Source: JBEAOO01 sp041164825 (lineage in GTDB: Bacteria; Pseudomonadota; Gammaproteobacteria; Burkholderiales; Burkholderiaceae_C). Taken from it: DNA of 40,935 nt. Location of the stretch: contig JBEAOO010000123.1 in NCBI GenBank assembly GCA_041164825.1, forward strand, positions 1-40,935. Direction: 5' to 3'. Position 1 is the first letter of the stretch. Each line of letters opens with the position of its first letter. Of the stretch, positions 19,225 through 27,218 are shown one piece after another. The notes below the pieces were generated by a model, which saw only the letters and a program-made list of their open reading frames with translations, was not told the DNA's origin and did no database searches. The position numbers were made by a program, and so were the translations under genes.

Positions 19225-19983
19225 ATGACCGCGAAAAACGAACTGCCGGACACTGCGCCGGCCCCCACACTCAGCCCCGCTGACGCCGAAAAACAGGCCT
19301 TGGCCTGGGCGCACACAGCGCGCTTTCTCACCACCGCCAGCCAGCTCAACCAACTGCCGCCCACCAACCTGCCCGAGATCGCGTTTGTGGGCCGCTCCAA
19401 CGCGGGCAAGTCCACGGCGATCAACACGCTGACCAACCACCGGCGCCTGGCGTTCGCCTCCAAAACCCCGGGCCGCACCCAGCACATCAACCTGTTTGAA
19501 GTGGGCCCCAAGCTGGCCGCCAACGCGCTGCTGGCCGACTTGCCCGGCTATGGTTATGCGGCTGTGGCGCGCGGCGCCAAAATGCGCTGGCAGAAGGTGA
19601 TGGCCGACTACTTGGCCCTGCGCCGCAGCCTCACGGGGGTGGTGCTGATGGTCGATTCGCGCCTGGGGTTCACCGAGCTCGACCGCCAGCTGATCGAGTT
19701 TGTGGGCGAGCGCATTGGCAATGGTTCGGTGAAGCTGTTGGTGCTGCTGACGAAGGCCGACAAGCTCAACCGCCGAGAGTCCAACGAGGCGCTGGCCAAG
19801 GCGCAAGAGGTGCTGGGCGAGCTGAGCTCGGACGAGGCCGACATCAGCATCTGCTTGTTCTCCGCGCTCAAGAAAACCGGCGTGGGCGACGCCGCCACCG
19901 TGCTGCACGAGTGGATGCAAACGGCGGTGCACGTGGAAGATTTTGAGGTGCCGCCGATGGAGGGCGACATCGCCGAACTTTGA
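19225..19983 (+). CDS. engB: Ribosome biogenesis GTPase EngB (YihA/YsxC)
   Basis: 252 residues. GTPase motifs in the expected order: G1 GRSNAGKS (56-63), G3 DLPGYG (105-110), G4 TKAD (176-179), G5 SA (213-214). The family acts late in 50S ribosomal subunit assembly and is usually essential. The N-terminal 45 residues and an acidic tail (EGDIAEL) are slightly longer than in E. coli YihA. The start is supported by AAGGA at 19214-19218. Divergent from cytochrome c4, convergent with sixA across the repeat-rich gap. Confidence 0.96.
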   Translation: MTAKNELPDTAPAPTLSPADAEKQALAWAHTARFLTTASQLNQLPPTNLPEIAFVGRSNAGKSTAINTLTNHRRLAFASKTPGRTQHINLFEVGPKLAANALLADLPGYGYAAVARGAKMRWQKVMADYLALRRSLTGVVLMVDSRLGFTELDRQLIEFVGERIGNGSVKLLVLLTKADKLNRRESNEALAKAQEVLGELSSDEADISICLFSALKKTGVGDAATVLHEWMQTAVHVEDFEVPPMEGDIAEL

Positions 19984-20041
19984 CCTGACGCAAACGGCGG
20001 CACGCGCCGACGTTGTTTTTGCGCCGCGGTTTGGCGCGCTG

Positions 20042-20061
20042 ACGGGTCCTGCGGGGCCCGT
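20042..20061 (+). terminator. Possible engB terminator hairpin lacking a U tract
   Basis: ACGGGTCC (20042-20049) / GGGCCCGT (20054-20061), loop TGCG, with one G-T wobble; 58 bases past the engB stop. No T run follows, so intrinsic termination is doubtful. Confidence 0.3.
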
Positions 20062-20127
20062 TGGCACACGAGCGACCGGCTTGCGCTCGAGAGTTCAAGC
20101 GCTCTGCGGCCGGAGATGCTTGGTTGT

Positions 20128-20171
20128 CGCTCGAACGCCGCTCGAACGCCGCTCGAACGCCGCTCGTTCAG
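20128..20171 (+). repeat. 11-bp tandem repeat CGCTCGAACGC
   Basis: Three perfect copies (20128-20138, 20139-20149, 20150-20160) and one diverged copy, CGCTCGTTCAG (20161-20171). The period is not a multiple of three and is close to one DNA helical turn. Confidence 0.9.
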
Positions 20172-20183
20172 CGGTCGGCGCGA

Positions 20184-20284
20184 GGGCGGCGATGTGCCAG
20201 GGCGATTTGCTCCGTGTCCCCCGGCCCCGCTTGCGCAGGACCTCCTCCTTTACCTGCGCAAATCGCCCTGGCACATCACCGCCC
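20184..20284 (+). repeat. Long palindromic element A with conserved core
   Basis: Arms 20184-20210 and 20258-20284 are complementary over 27 bases with one mismatch; the inner 20 are perfect (left arm GATGTGCCAGGGCGATTTGC). The 47-base centre starts TCCGTGTCCCCCG and ends CTCCTTTACCTGC. These ends recur in element B in the opposite orientation. A smaller inner pairing, TTGCGCAGG (20231-20239) with CCTGCGCAA (20253-20261), could compete with the main stem. No U tract, so it is not an ordinary terminator. Confidence 0.9.
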
Positions 20285-20324
20285 CCACCACCACCGCGGT
20301 GTGCGTGGACGAGGCACGTCACCA

Positions 20325-20438
20325 CCGGTTCAGGGAGCGCTGTGCCGCATTCGCTTTGCGCAGGGAAAGGGGGCGCCGGCCGCACGCCGGCGGGGGACAC
20401 GGAGCAAAGCGAATGCGGCACAGCGCTCCGAGCACCGG
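20325..20438 (-). repeat. Long palindromic element B, inverted relative of A
   Basis: Perfect 26-base arms at 20334-20359 and 20404-20429. Pairing continues outward to CCGGT (20325) and ACCGG (20434-20438) with three mismatches. The centre contains a further perfect 7-bp hairpin, CGCCGGC (20374-20380) / GCCGGCG (20386-20392). Read on the minus strand its core begins TTTGCTCCGTGTCCCCCG and ends CCTGCGCAAA, as in element A, while most of the stem sequence differs from A but stays paired. Confidence 0.9.
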
Positions 20439-20520
20439 CCTTGGCATGAGGTTCGTCGCATCACAGAGAACGGCCCTTGCCGCCCGCGTCACCATTGCGG
20501 GCGTTGACCGCGAACGCCAA

Positions 20521-20982
20521 TCAGAGGTTGTCTGCGTTCTGCACAGCCTGCAACACCGTCTGCAATCCGCCTTCGCGGTCGCGGCCGCGAAACCACCACA
20601 CGCCGCCCTTTTTCACCGTCCATTCGCCCACCTGCCCGGTCAGCAGCCAGGCGCTGAGCTGGCCCAGCGTGGGCTGGTGGCCAATGATCAGCACCGGCTC
20701 GTTGCCTGCGGGCCAACGCGCGGCCTGCAGCAGGTCGTCGGGTGTGGCCTCGGGGCTGAGGCTGGGCACGGTCTTGAACGCGCGGCCCAAAGCCTTGGCC
20801 GTTTGTTGGCAGCGCAGCGCCGGGCTCACCAAAATGCGCGTGGAGTGCGCCATGCGGTGGTTGAGCCAATCGGCCATGCGCTGGGCTTGGCGCTCGCCTT
20901 TGGTGGTGAGCGCGCGGCTCAGGTCGTCTTGCCCGTCGCGGATCAGATGGGCTTCGGCGTGGCGCCAGAGGATCAGGTCCAT
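20521..20982 (-). CDS. sixA: Phosphohistidine phosphatase SixA
   Basis: 153 residues. Histidine-phosphatase superfamily: the N-terminal LILWRHAEA (R7, H8 the phospho-accepting histidine) and C-terminal IIGHQPTL (H102). The SixA size and short form distinguish it from phosphoglycerate mutases. SixA removes phosphate from histidines, in E. coli from phosphotransfer proteins. It lies 25 bases after the ppk1 stop on the same strand, so it is likely co-transcribed; this polyphosphate kinase/SixA pairing is common in proteobacteria. Confidence 0.9.
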   Translation of the reverse strand: MDLILWRHAEAHLIRDGQDDLSRALTTKGERQAQRMADWLNHRMAHSTRILVSPALRCQQTAKALGRAFKTVPSLSPEATPDDLLQAARWPAGNEPVLIIGHQPTLGQLSAWLLTGQVGEWTVKKGGVWWFRGRDREGGLQTVLQAVQNADNL

Positions 20983-21007
20983 GGGGAGAGGGGTCCTTGC
21001 AAGTTCG

Positions 21008-23080
21008 TCACGCGTCGCTGTAGCGCTGCATCAAGGCGGCCTGCGCACTCACGCCCTCGGTGGCCACGCGCTCGCAACCACCATCGGGCAAGATCGTCCA
21101 CGCATCTTGGCGGTCCAACAAGTAAGGCACAAGACACTCGTCGATCACACGCTGGCGCAATGCGGCGTCGCGCACTGGCCACGCCACCTCGATGCGACGG
21201 AACATGTTGCGGCTCATCCAATCGGCGCTCGACAAATACAGCACCTCATCCAGCGCGCCTGAGCCCCAGCGGAAGTAGATGATGCGCGAGTGCTCCAGGA
21301 AGCGCCCCACCACCGAGCGCACGCGGATGTTGTCGCTGAGCCCGGGCACACCGGGTGGCAGCATGCAGGCACCGCGCACGATCAGATCAATCTTCACCCC
21401 GGCCTGGCCAGCCACCACCAGCGCCTCGATCAAAGGCACATCGGTGAGGGCGTTGACCTTGACCACCACGCGCGCTTCTTGCCCCGCGCGCGCCGCGTTG
21501 GTGACGCGGGTGAGGTGGCTCAGGGTGCGCTTGTGCAGCGTGAACGGGGCTTGCAGCAGCGCCTTGAGTGGCCGGGTTTTGCCCAGGCTGGCCATTTGCT
21601 GGAACACCGCATCGGCGTCGGCCGTCAGCTCCGCGTCGCCGGTGAGCATGCCCACATCGGTGTAGAGCCGCGCGGTTTTGGGGTTGTAGTTGCCGGTGGA
21701 GAAGTGCGCATAGCGCGCCAGCCGGTTGCGCTCGCGGCGCGTCACCAGCAGCAGCTTGGCGTGGGTCTTGAGCCCCACCACGCCGTACACCACCTGCACG
21801 CCCACCGCCTCCAGGCGCTCGGCCCAGTTGATGTTGGCCTCTTCGTCAAAACGCGCTTTGAGCTCTACCACCACCACCACGTCTTTGCCACGCTGCGCGG
21901 CCTCGATCAGCAGGTCCATCAGCGGCGATTCGCTGCCAGTGCGGTAGATGGTTTGTTTGATGGCCAGCACATCGGGGTCGTGCACCGCCTCACGCAAAAA
22001 CGCCACCACCGGGTCGAACGACTCGAAGGGGTGGTGCAGCAACACATCGCCCTCGCGCAAGCGCTCAAAAATCGAGCCCTGGCGCGGCACCGTCTCGGGC
22101 CAGGCCGGCACGTGCGGCGGAAAACGCAGCGGCGGCGCATCCACCTGGTCGATCAACTGATTCAGGCGCACCAGGTTGACCGGGCCATTGACCGGGTACA
22201 GCGCGGCTGCGGGCAGCGAAAATTGCTGCAACAAAAACGCCGACAACTCGGGCGGGCAGGTGCGCACCACTTCCAGCCGAATCGCCTGGCCAAAATGCCG
22301 TGCGGTGAGGCCCGAGCGCAGGGCCTGGCGCAGGTTGGTGACTTCTTCTTCGTCCACCGTCAGGTCGGAGTCGCGGGTGACGCGGAACTGCGAAAACGCC
22401 TCCACCTCGCGGCCCGGAAACAGCTCGCCCAAGTGCGCGCGGATCACGCTGGTGAGCAGCACAAAAGCCTGCTTGCCGTCGGCAATCGCGTCGGGCAGGC
22501 GGATCACGCGCGGCAGCGCGCGCGGCACCTTGACGATGGCAATGGTGTTGGCGCGGCCAAACGCGTCCATGCCGCCCAGGCGCACGATGAAGTTGAGCGT
22601 TTTGTTGGCCACCTGCGGAAACGGGTGCGAGGGGTCGAGCCCCACTGGCACCAGCAGCGGCCGCACCTGGCGAGCATAAAACTCGGCCACCCATTTGCGC
22701 TGCGCGGCGTTGCGCTCGGCGTGGTTGACGACCACGATGCCCTCGCGCGCCAGCGCCGGCATCACCTCGGTGTTGAACACCTCGTACTGCTGCTCCATCA
22801 AGGTGTGCGCCGCCACGGCCAAGCCCGCCAGCTCACGCCGTGAGCCACCCACTTTGGGGTCGCGCAGCGCTTCGAGCGTGTCGGCAAAACGCACCTCGAA
22901 AAATTCGTCGAGGTTGGACGACACGATGCAGATGTAGCGCAGCCGCTCCAGCAGCGGCACATCTGCGCGCTGCGCCTGCGCCAGCACCCGCTGGTTGAAG
23001 GCCAACAGCGATTGCTCGCGGTTGATCAGGGAAACGCGCCCGGAGGCGGGCACAGCGGCAGGCGAGGCGGAAGAAGGCAC
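21008..23080 (-). CDS. ppk1: Polyphosphate kinase 1
   Basis: 690 residues, the usual PPK1 length. It makes polyphosphate reversibly from ATP. PPK1 homology starts at LINREQSLLAFNQRVL (residue 18); further landmarks are SSNLDEFFEVR, HPFPQVANKTLNF and HHPFESFDPV. The catalytic domain carries the autophosphorylated histidine in VGLKTHAKLLLV (H440), followed by HFSTGNYNPKTARLYTDVG, and SADWMSRNMFRRIEVAWPV near the C-terminus. The start at 23080 is GTG without a clear Shine-Dalgarno, so the first residues are uncertain. sixA follows 25 bases downstream. Confidence 0.95.
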   Translation of the reverse strand: MPSSASPAAVPASGRVSLINREQSLLAFNQRVLAQAQRADVPLLERLRYICIVSSNLDEFFEVRFADTLEALRDPKVGGSRRELAGLAVAAHTLMEQQYEVFNTEVMPALAREGIVVVNHAERNAAQRKWVAEFYARQVRPLLVPVGLDPSHPFPQVANKTLNFIVRLGGMDAFGRANTIAIVKVPRALPRVIRLPDAIADGKQAFVLLTSVIRAHLGELFPGREVEAFSQFRVTRDSDLTVDEEEVTNLRQALRSGLTARHFGQAIRLEVVRTCPPELSAFLLQQFSLPAAALYPVNGPVNLVRLNQLIDQVDAPPLRFPPHVPAWPETVPRQGSIFERLREGDVLLHHPFESFDPVVAFLREAVHDPDVLAIKQTIYRTGSESPLMDLLIEAAQRGKDVVVVVELKARFDEEANINWAERLEAVGVQVVYGVVGLKTHAKLLLVTRRERNRLARYAHFSTGNYNPKTARLYTDVGMLTGDAELTADADAVFQQMASLGKTRPLKALLQAPFTLHKRTLSHLTRVTNAARAGQEARVVVKVNALTDVPLIEALVVAGQAGVKIDLIVRGACMLPPGVPGLSDNIRVRSVVGRFLEHSRIIYFRWGSGALDEVLYLSSADWMSRNMFRRIEVAWPVRDAALRQRVIDECLVPYLLDRQDAWTILPDGGCERVATEGVSAQAALMQRYSDA

Positions 23081-23267
23081 AGGCAGGACAGAATCAGAGT
23101 TCTGGCCAGTCTAGCGACTGAAAAAGTCAGTTTGGTGACACGACCATGTGCCATTTGGCCCATGCTGATGCCGCGCAACCGCGTGCATCAACGCAGCCCA
23201 CCCGTGCACTGGCCCACGCCTCAAAGCGGGCCACCGAACAGACCCGATGCCCACACCTTGCCCCGCT

Positions 23268-26102
23268 TCAATGCGCCTGGTCCCAGTTCGGCCCCACCCC
23301 CACCTCGGCCAACAAAGGCACCTTGAGCTGTGCCACGCCCGCCATCAGTGCCGGCAGCGCCTCGCGCGCCCACGCCAATTCACCCTCGGGCACCTCGCAC
23401 ACGAGCTCGTCGTGCACCTGCATCACGATGCGGGTGGCGCGGCCTTGCGCATCGAGCTCGCGCTGCACCGCCACCATGGCCAGCTTGATCAAATCAGCCG
23501 CCGTGCCCTGCATGGGCGCGTTGATGGCGGCGCGCTCGGCCCCGGCGCGGCGCGGGCCGTTGGGGCTGTTGATCTCGGGCAGCCACAGGCGGCGGCCAAA
23601 CACCGTTTCCACATGGCCCTGGGCCTTGGCCTGGGCGCGGGTGTCGTCCATGTAGCGCTTCACACCCGGGTAGCGGGCAAAGTAGCGCTCGATGTAGGCA
23701 CTGGCCGCGCTGCGCTCGATGCCCAGGTTGCCGGCCAGGCCAAACGCGCTCATGCCGTAGATCAGGCCGAAGTTGATGACCTTGGCGTAGCGGCGCTGCT
23801 CGCTGCTGACCTCGGCGGGCGTGATGCCAAAGATCTCGCCCGCGGTGGCGCGGTGCACGTCCAGCCCTTCTGAGAACGCGCGCAGCAGGCTCTCGTCACC
23901 CGACAGGTGGGCCATGATGCGCAGCTCGATCTGCGAGTAGTCGGCGCTCAGGATCACGCAGCCCGGCGGGGCAATGAAGGCCTCGCGCACGCGCCGGCCC
24001 TCGACCGTGCGGATGGGAATGTTTTGCAGATTGGGCTCGTTGCTGGCCAAGCGGCCGGTCACTGCCACGGCTTGTGCGTAGTTGGTGTGCACGCGGCCAT
24101 CGGCGGCATTCACCATCAGCGGCAGCTTGTCGGTGTAGGTGCTTTTGAGCTTGGCCAGGCCCCGGTGCTCCAGCAGCCGTGCGGGCAGCGGGTAGTCGGC
24201 CGAGAGCTCTTGCAGCACCTCTTCGTCGGTGCTGGGTGCGCCGGTGGCGGTTTTTTTCTTGATCGGCAGGCCGAGCTTGCCAAACAAGATCTCGCCGATC
24301 TGCTTGGGGCTGCCCATGTTGAAGGGCTGGCCGGCCAACTCATACGCCTGCTGCTCCAGCGCCACCAAGCGCTCGCCCAGCTGATGACTTTGCGCGTTCA
24401 ACACGGCCGGGTCGATCAGCACACCCGTGCGCTCAATGCGCTGCAGCAGCAAGGCCGTGGGCATCTCGATGTCACGGTAGACGCGCAGCAGGCCGGCATC
24501 GGCCTCGATCTGCGGCCACAGGGTGTGGTGCACCTCCAGCGTCATGTCGCTGTCTTCGCACGAGTACTCGGCGGCACGCGCCACCTCCACCTGCGCGAAG
24601 CTGATCTGGTGCACGCCCTTGCCGCACAGATCCTCAAAACTCAGGCCGTGGCGGCCGAGGTGACGGTCGGCCAGACTCTCCAGGCCGTGCGGTTTGTGGG
24701 CTTCGAGCACATAGCTTTGCAGCATGGTGTCGTGGGTGTAGCCGCGCACGGTGATGCCGGCATTGGCCAGCACGTGGATGTCGTACTTGATGTTTTGGCC
24801 GAGCTTGGGCGCGTTGGCGTCTTCCAGCCAGGGGCGCAGCGCGGCCAGCACACTGTCCATCGGCAGTTGCTCGGGTGCGCCGGGGTAGTTGTGGCCCACC
24901 GGGATGTAGGCCGCCTCGCCGGGCTGCACCGAGAGCGAGATGCCCACCAGCTGCGCGCGCATCGGGTCGAGCGAATCGGTTTCGGTGTCGAGCGCGGTGA
25001 GCGGCGCGGCCTGCACCTTGGCCACCCAGGTTTGCAGCGCCTCGGCGGTGAGAATGGTTTCGTACTGCGTGTCGCGCGGCGGCGCGGCTGGCACGTCAGC
25101 GGCATCCGCCTCGGCGGGTTCGTCGTCCACGCTGAACAGGTCGCGTCCGGCAGGCTGGGTAGGTTTTGCAGCTTTGGCCTTGGGTGCGGGCGCCGACGCT
25201 GCGTTGCTGCGGCCCAGCTCGATCTCCAGCTCCTTGCGGAAGGTTTTGAAGCCGTAGCGGCCGTAGAACTCCAACATCGCTTCGCGGTCGACCGGGCGCA
25301 GCGCCAGCGCGTCGAGCACCGGCCACTGCGCGATGTGCTCGCTCAGGTCGCAGTCGCAGCGCACGGTGACGAGGCGGCGGCCCTGGGGCAGCCAATCGAG
25401 CGCCTTGCGCAGGTTCTCGCCCGCCACCCCCTTGATGCTGGCGGCCGCGGCGATCACGCCGTCGAGCGAGCCATGCTCGCCAATCCACTTGGCCGCGGTC
25501 TTGGGACCGACCTTTTCCACACCCGGCACGTTGTCCACGGTGTCGCCCATCAGCGTCAGGTAGTCGATGATGCGGTCGGGCGGCACGCCGAACTTGGCCA
25601 GCACACCGGCCTCGTCGAGCGCCTCGTTGCTCATGGTGTTGATGAGCGTGACATCGGTCGTGACCAACTGCGCCAAGTCCTTGTCGCCGGTGGAGATGAT
25701 CACCTTGTGGCCACTGGCCGCGCCCACGCGGGCGAGCGTGCCAATCACGTCGTCGGCCTCGATGCCGGGCACCTCCAGCACCGGCCAGCCCAGCATCTTC
25801 ACCACCTCGTGGATGGGCGCGATCTGCTGGCGCAGGTCGTCGGGCATGGGCGGGCGCTGGGCCTTGTACTCCGGGTACCACTCGTCGCGGAAGGTCGGGC
25901 CCTTGGCATCAAACACGCATGCCGCATGGTTGGCCGGAAACTGCTCGCGCAGCCGCTTCATCATCGCCACCAAGCCGTGGATGGCGCCAGTGGGGAAGCC
26001 ATCGGGCGCACGCAGATCGGGCAGCGCGTGGAAGGCCCGGTACAGGTAACTGGACCCGTCAACCAGCAGCAGGGTGTTGTTCTGGGGAGTGTTCTCGCTC
26101 AT
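23268..26102 (-). CDS. polA: DNA polymerase I
   Basis: 944 residues from ATG 26102; the frame extends 40 codons upstream into the thrB promoter region, but LLLVDGSSYLYRAFHA marks the family start. The N-terminal 5'-3' exonuclease (about 1-300) is followed by a Pro/Ala linker, the 3'-5' exonuclease with DTE (D372, E374) still present so proofreading is likely, and the polymerase domain. Motif A DYSQIELR has D721, motif B is RRYAKVINFGLIYGMSAFG and motif C is QVHDELV with D898. It fills gaps in repair and removes Okazaki primers. Divergent from thrB. Confidence 0.97.
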   Translation of the reverse strand: MSENTPQNNTLLLVDGSSYLYRAFHALPDLRAPDGFPTGAIHGLVAMMKRLREQFPANHAACVFDAKGPTFRDEWYPEYKAQRPPMPDDLRQQIAPIHEVVKMLGWPVLEVPGIEADDVIGTLARVGAASGHKVIISTGDKDLAQLVTTDVTLINTMSNEALDEAGVLAKFGVPPDRIIDYLTLMGDTVDNVPGVEKVGPKTAAKWIGEHGSLDGVIAAAASIKGVAGENLRKALDWLPQGRRLVTVRCDCDLSEHIAQWPVLDALALRPVDREAMLEFYGRYGFKTFRKELEIELGRSNAASAPAPKAKAAKPTQPAGRDLFSVDDEPAEADAADVPAAPPRDTQYETILTAEALQTWVAKVQAAPLTALDTETDSLDPMRAQLVGISLSVQPGEAAYIPVGHNYPGAPEQLPMDSVLAALRPWLEDANAPKLGQNIKYDIHVLANAGITVRGYTHDTMLQSYVLEAHKPHGLESLADRHLGRHGLSFEDLCGKGVHQISFAQVEVARAAEYSCEDSDMTLEVHHTLWPQIEADAGLLRVYRDIEMPTALLLQRIERTGVLIDPAVLNAQSHQLGERLVALEQQAYELAGQPFNMGSPKQIGEILFGKLGLPIKKKTATGAPSTDEEVLQELSADYPLPARLLEHRGLAKLKSTYTDKLPLMVNAADGRVHTNYAQAVAVTGRLASNEPNLQNIPIRTVEGRRVREAFIAPPGCVILSADYSQIELRIMAHLSGDESLLRAFSEGLDVHRATAGEIFGITPAEVSSEQRRYAKVINFGLIYGMSAFGLAGNLGIERSAASAYIERYFARYPGVKRYMDDTRAQAKAQGHVETVFGRRLWLPEINSPNGPRRAGAERAAINAPMQGTAADLIKLAMVAVQRELDAQGRATRIVMQVHDELVCEVPEGELAWAREALPALMAGVAQLKVPLLAEVGVGPNWDQAH

Positions 26103-26152
26103 GGGCGTGATTGTCGCGTCAGTGCGGCGCCAGGGCGCGAGCCAACGCCCCC

Positions 26153-26158
26153 TAAAAT
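26153..26158 (+). promoter_or_regulatory. -10-like TAAAAT upstream of thrB
   Basis: TAAAAT in a CCCCTAAAATG context, about 63 bases before the thrB ATG, within the 118-base divergent region with polA. The same hexamer precedes uvrD, minC and cytochrome c4. No good -35 box is visible. Confidence 0.35.
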
Positions 26159-26220
26159 GACCGGCTGATGGCAGCGCACCCGCCGCGCCACCCGCCTCTG
26201 GCTCCCCACTCCGCACCGAC

Positions 26221-27207
26221 ATGGCCGTCTACACCGAGGTGTCGTTCGACGACGCCGCCCCCCTGCTCGCCCAACTGGGCCTGGGCCAGCTGACCCATTT
26301 GCAGGGCATCACCTCCGGCATCGAGAACACCAACTACTTCGCCGACACCACGCAGGGCCGCTTTGTGCTCACGCTGTTTGAGCGCCTGGGCTTTGATGAG
26401 CTGCCGTTTTACCTGCACCTGATGAAGCACCTGGCCGAGCGCGGCATTCCCGTGCCCAGGCCCCGGGGCGACGCCAGCGGCGAGATTTTGTTCAGCCTCA
26501 ACGGCAAACCCGCCGCCGTGGTCGACCGCCTGACCGGCGCCAGCCACCTCGCCCCCGACGTGGCGCACTGCGCCAGCGTGGGCGACATGCTGGCGCGCAT
26601 GCACCTCGCCGGGCGCGACTACCCGCGCCAGCAGCCCAACCTGCGCGGGCTGCCGTGGTGGACCGAAACCATCCCCGTGATCGCCCCGCACCTGGCTGCC
26701 GAGCAACGCACGCTGATCGAGGCCGAACTGGCGTTTCAGCAGCACTTGGCCGCCTCCGCCATGGCCCACGCGCTGCCGCAAGGCCCCATCCACGCCGATT
26801 TGTTCCGCGACAACGTGATGTTCGACGGCGCGCGGCTCACTGGCTTCTTCGATTTCTTTTTTGCCGGCACCGACCACCTGCTGTTCGATGTGGCCGTGTG
26901 CCTGAACGACTGGTGCATTGACCTCGCCACCGGCGCCTTGGTAGAAGAGCGCGCCCAGGCCTTTGTGGCCGCCTACGACGCCGTGCGGCCGCTGGACGGC
27001 AACGAGTTGCGGCTGCTGCCGGGCTTCATGCGCGCGGGTGCCTTGCGCTTTTGGATCTCGCGCCTCTGGGACTGGCACCTGCCGCGCGACGCCGCCATGC
27101 TCAAGCCGCACGACCCCACCCACTTCGAGCGCGTGTTGCGCTGCCGGGTCGACACCCCCTGGCATTTTTTGCGCGCTGACGCCGCACGTGACCCCGCGCA
27201 AAGCTGA
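26221..27207 (+). CDS. thrB: Homoserine kinase (aminoglycoside phosphotransferase type)
   Basis: 328 residues. It phosphorylates homoserine in threonine synthesis. This is the ThrB form with a protein-kinase-like fold found in many proteobacteria, not the GHMP form of E. coli. Motifs: GITSGIENTNYFADT near the nucleotide loop, catalytic IHADLFRDN (H191, D193, N198) and metal-binding FFDFFFAG (D211). Divergent from polA, 11 bases before the membrane-protein gene. No other threonine genes are near. Confidence 0.95.
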   Translation: MAVYTEVSFDDAAPLLAQLGLGQLTHLQGITSGIENTNYFADTTQGRFVLTLFERLGFDELPFYLHLMKHLAERGIPVPRPRGDASGEILFSLNGKPAAVVDRLTGASHLAPDVAHCASVGDMLARMHLAGRDYPRQQPNLRGLPWWTETIPVIAPHLAAEQRTLIEAELAFQQHLAASAMAHALPQGPIHADLFRDNVMFDGARLTGFFDFFFAGTDHLLFDVAVCLNDWCIDLATGALVEERAQAFVAAYDAVRPLDGNELRLLPGFMRAGALRFWISRLWDWHLPRDAAMLKPHDPTHFERVLRCRVDTPWHFLRADAARDPAQS

Positions 27208-27218
27208 ACCGAAACCCC

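Larger units (their letters stand above)
19984..20520. other. Repeat-rich 537-base convergent intergenic region
   Basis: No protein gene is supported: frames that cross it translate into Arg/Ala/Pro-rich sequence and run through the hairpins on both strands. Contents from left to right are a short hairpin (20042-20061), three perfect plus one degenerate 11-bp tandem repeats (20128-20171), long hairpin element A (20184-20284) and inverted related element B (20325-20438). It separates the stops of engB and sixA, a place where insertions do little harm. No U-rich terminator was found in it. Confidence 0.8.

Noticed and set aside
20184..20438. Reading the two long hairpins as the engB and sixA terminators
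   Set aside because: No T tract follows either stem, and stems of 26-27 bp with 44-47 base loops are far from terminator shape.
20184..20438. Integron attC sites or REP/BIME elements
   Set aside because: No RYYYAAC-type attC core, no integrase, no GTAG tetranucleotide and no RAYT transposase in the window.
20116..21282. Open frames across the hairpin elements read as protein genes
   Set aside because: They run through inverted repeats on both strands, overlap sixA and ppk1, and contain no domain; a repeat translated by chance.
23907..26168. 753-codon plus-strand frame opposite polA
   Set aside because: Antisense shadow of DNA polymerase I with no family features.
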